A stretch of 64,000 nucleotides of DNA from JAQUTK01 sp963677415 (GTDB taxonomy: Bacteria; Bacteroidota; Bacteroidia; Bacteroidales; JAQUTK01): the NCBI GenBank assembly GCA_963677415.2, contig CAXXFJ010000002.1:62001-126000 (forward strand). Reading direction: 5' to 3'. Each line of letters starts with the position of its first letter. The stretch's first letter is position 1. Shown here piece by piece: positions 63,229 to 64,000 of the stretch. Below the pieces are notes generated by a model. It did no database searches, was not told where the DNA came from, and saw only the letters and a program-made list of their open reading frames with translations. Made by a program: the position numbers and the translations under genes.

Positions 63229-64000
63229 GTGAAAAGAACTAAAAGTGAACTTATAGGTTTGATTGGGAGCACAATCTTCAATGTGATTGTGTTGCTGATA
63301 TTGCTTTTTTGTGGCTTTTCGTATGTGATTCCATCCGAAGAAGAAGGTATCGAAGTTGTTTTCGGTTTTGTAGCTGACGCTAAAGGATCCAACGATGCAC
63401 CCTTTCAAGAGATATCTCCTGTCGAACCGACCCCCACTCCGCCACCCTCTGAGGCTGCTAAATCGGAAAAGGAACTTTTGACTCAGGAAGACGAATCTAT
63501 TAATCTGGAAAAGGCAAAGAAGGAAAAAGAAGAACAGGAACAAGCACGCAAGAAAGCGGAGATTGCAGCCAAAGAGAAAGCTGCGAAAGAAGCTATTCTT
63601 GCTGAAGAGAAAAGAAAAACGGATGCAATCAAGAAGAAGATGTCGGGAGCATTCAAGTCTGGCACGCAAACAGAAAGTAATGGTGCTAGTGAAGGTACTG
63701 GTACTCAGGGAAGTGTATTCGGTAACTCAGACAAAGGTGCGACAGAAGGAGTTGGCGGCTGGGGCAGTTTTGCGCTGAACGGCCGTTCGCTAAGCGGCGA
63801 AGGGTTACCTCGCCCCTCTTATCAAATTCAAGAAGAAGGTAAGATTGTAGTAAATATAGTTGTAAATCCTGCTGGCTCAGTAGTGAGTGCTACTATTGGT
63901 AGAGGTACAAACCTTGACAACCCACAAATGAGAGATGCTTCACTGAAAGCAGCAAAGAGCGCTAAGTTTAACAATATATCAGGTACAAACAACCAATCCG
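63229..64000 (+). CDS. tonB: TonB-type energy transducer (cut by right edge)
   Basis: The frame starts at a GTG (63229, KRTKSELIGLIGSTIFNVIV) and is open to the window end (257 codons). TM at about 8-30, then a proline-rich section (PVEPTPTPPPSE), a Lys/Glu/Ala coiled-coil-like stretch (about 75-130) and a Gly/Ser-rich linker. It ends in the start of a TonB C-terminal domain (GEGLPRPSYQIQEEGKIVV, then INVNPAGSVVSA-like sequence). It links the ExbB/ExbD motor to outer-membrane transporters. The remaining C-terminal strand lies outside the window. Confidence 0.88.
   Translation, partial: MKRTKSELIGLIGSTIFNVIVLLILLFCGFSYVIPSEEEGIEVVFGFVADAKGSNDAPFQEISPVEPTPTPPPSEAAKSEKELLTQEDESINLEKAKKEKEEQEQARKKAEIAAKEKAAKEAILAEEKRKTDAIKKKMSGAFKSGTQTESNGASEGTGTQGSVFGNSDKGATEGVGGWGSFALNGRSLSGEGLPRPSYQIQEEGKIVVNIVVNPAGSVVSATIGRGTNLDNPQMRDASLKAAKSAKFNNISGTNNQS

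Noticed and set aside
63115..63669. 184-codon minus-strand frame at the right end
   Set aside because: Antisense to exbD and the Lys/Glu-rich part of tonB; its Phe/Leu-rich composition is a mirror of that region.

Overview
The window is about 64 kb of a Bacteroides-type chromosome (order Bacteroidales). The evidence is the gene content: pyruvate phosphate dikinase, Rho with a long disordered insert, DUF4251, LruC-domain lipoproteins, two glutamate dehydrogenases, an L-fucose permease and an ExbB/ExbD/TonB cluster. Many genes also have a promoter of the Bacteroidetes form TTTG/TTG - 19 to 21 nt - TAnnTTTG, and Shine-Dalgarno sequences are mostly absent. The species cannot be fixed from sequence reading alone.

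Left edge (1-2.1 kb): the leader-distal end of a CRISPR array with 21 identical 31-nt repeats and 20 complete spacers, two of them identical. The array runs off the left edge. To its right are about 580 bp of decayed DNA, one degenerate repeat and two copies of a 32-bp palindromic repeat. No cas gene lies in the window. Housekeeping genes follow (2.1-15.6 kb): a TPR protein with dapA, a DUF6913 protein, ligA, trmD, pyrD/pyrK, an XRE regulator, holA, an HsdR-N-like nuclease-fold protein, a large lipoprotein, tsaD and a DUF4251 protein.

15.7-34.9 kb: a shortened rsfS, ftsH broken by a single-base frameshift, cdsA, a fucose/rhamnose mutarotase and fucP; a probable small RNA; an RluA-family pseudouridine synthase with a repetitive basic N-terminus; two convergent glutamate dehydrogenases with opposite cofactor-specificity residues; an Xaa-Pro aminopeptidase; a minus-strand sugar/glycogen operon (YhcH-like, glgB, manA, BadF-type kinase); rho with a long leader; and an orphan trpB2.

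35.1-55.4 kb is the most distinctive region. Four tandem LruC-domain (DUF4842) lipoprotein paralogues, each with its own promoter, precede an exopolysaccharide operon. The operon holds a CheY-like response regulator, an initiating sugar transferase fused to a degenerate receiver domain, a short TolC-like protein, a Wzz/Wzc-like protein with a degenerate ATPase domain, an O-antigen ligase/polymerase-like protein, two GT2 glycosyltransferases each carrying two single-base frameshifts, a GT4 glycosyltransferase and a hexapeptide acyltransferase. A 13+6+13 dyad sits on the operon promoter. I infer a regulated surface-polysaccharide system with an associated family of surface lipoproteins.

55.4-64 kb: rlmD (minus strand, TTG start), ppdK, a MATE transporter, pdxJ, and exbB/exbD/tonB, the last cut by the right edge. 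No tRNA or rRNA gene was seen. Several single-base indels (ftsH and the two GT2 genes), mostly in homopolymers, may be sequencing errors rather than real mutations.
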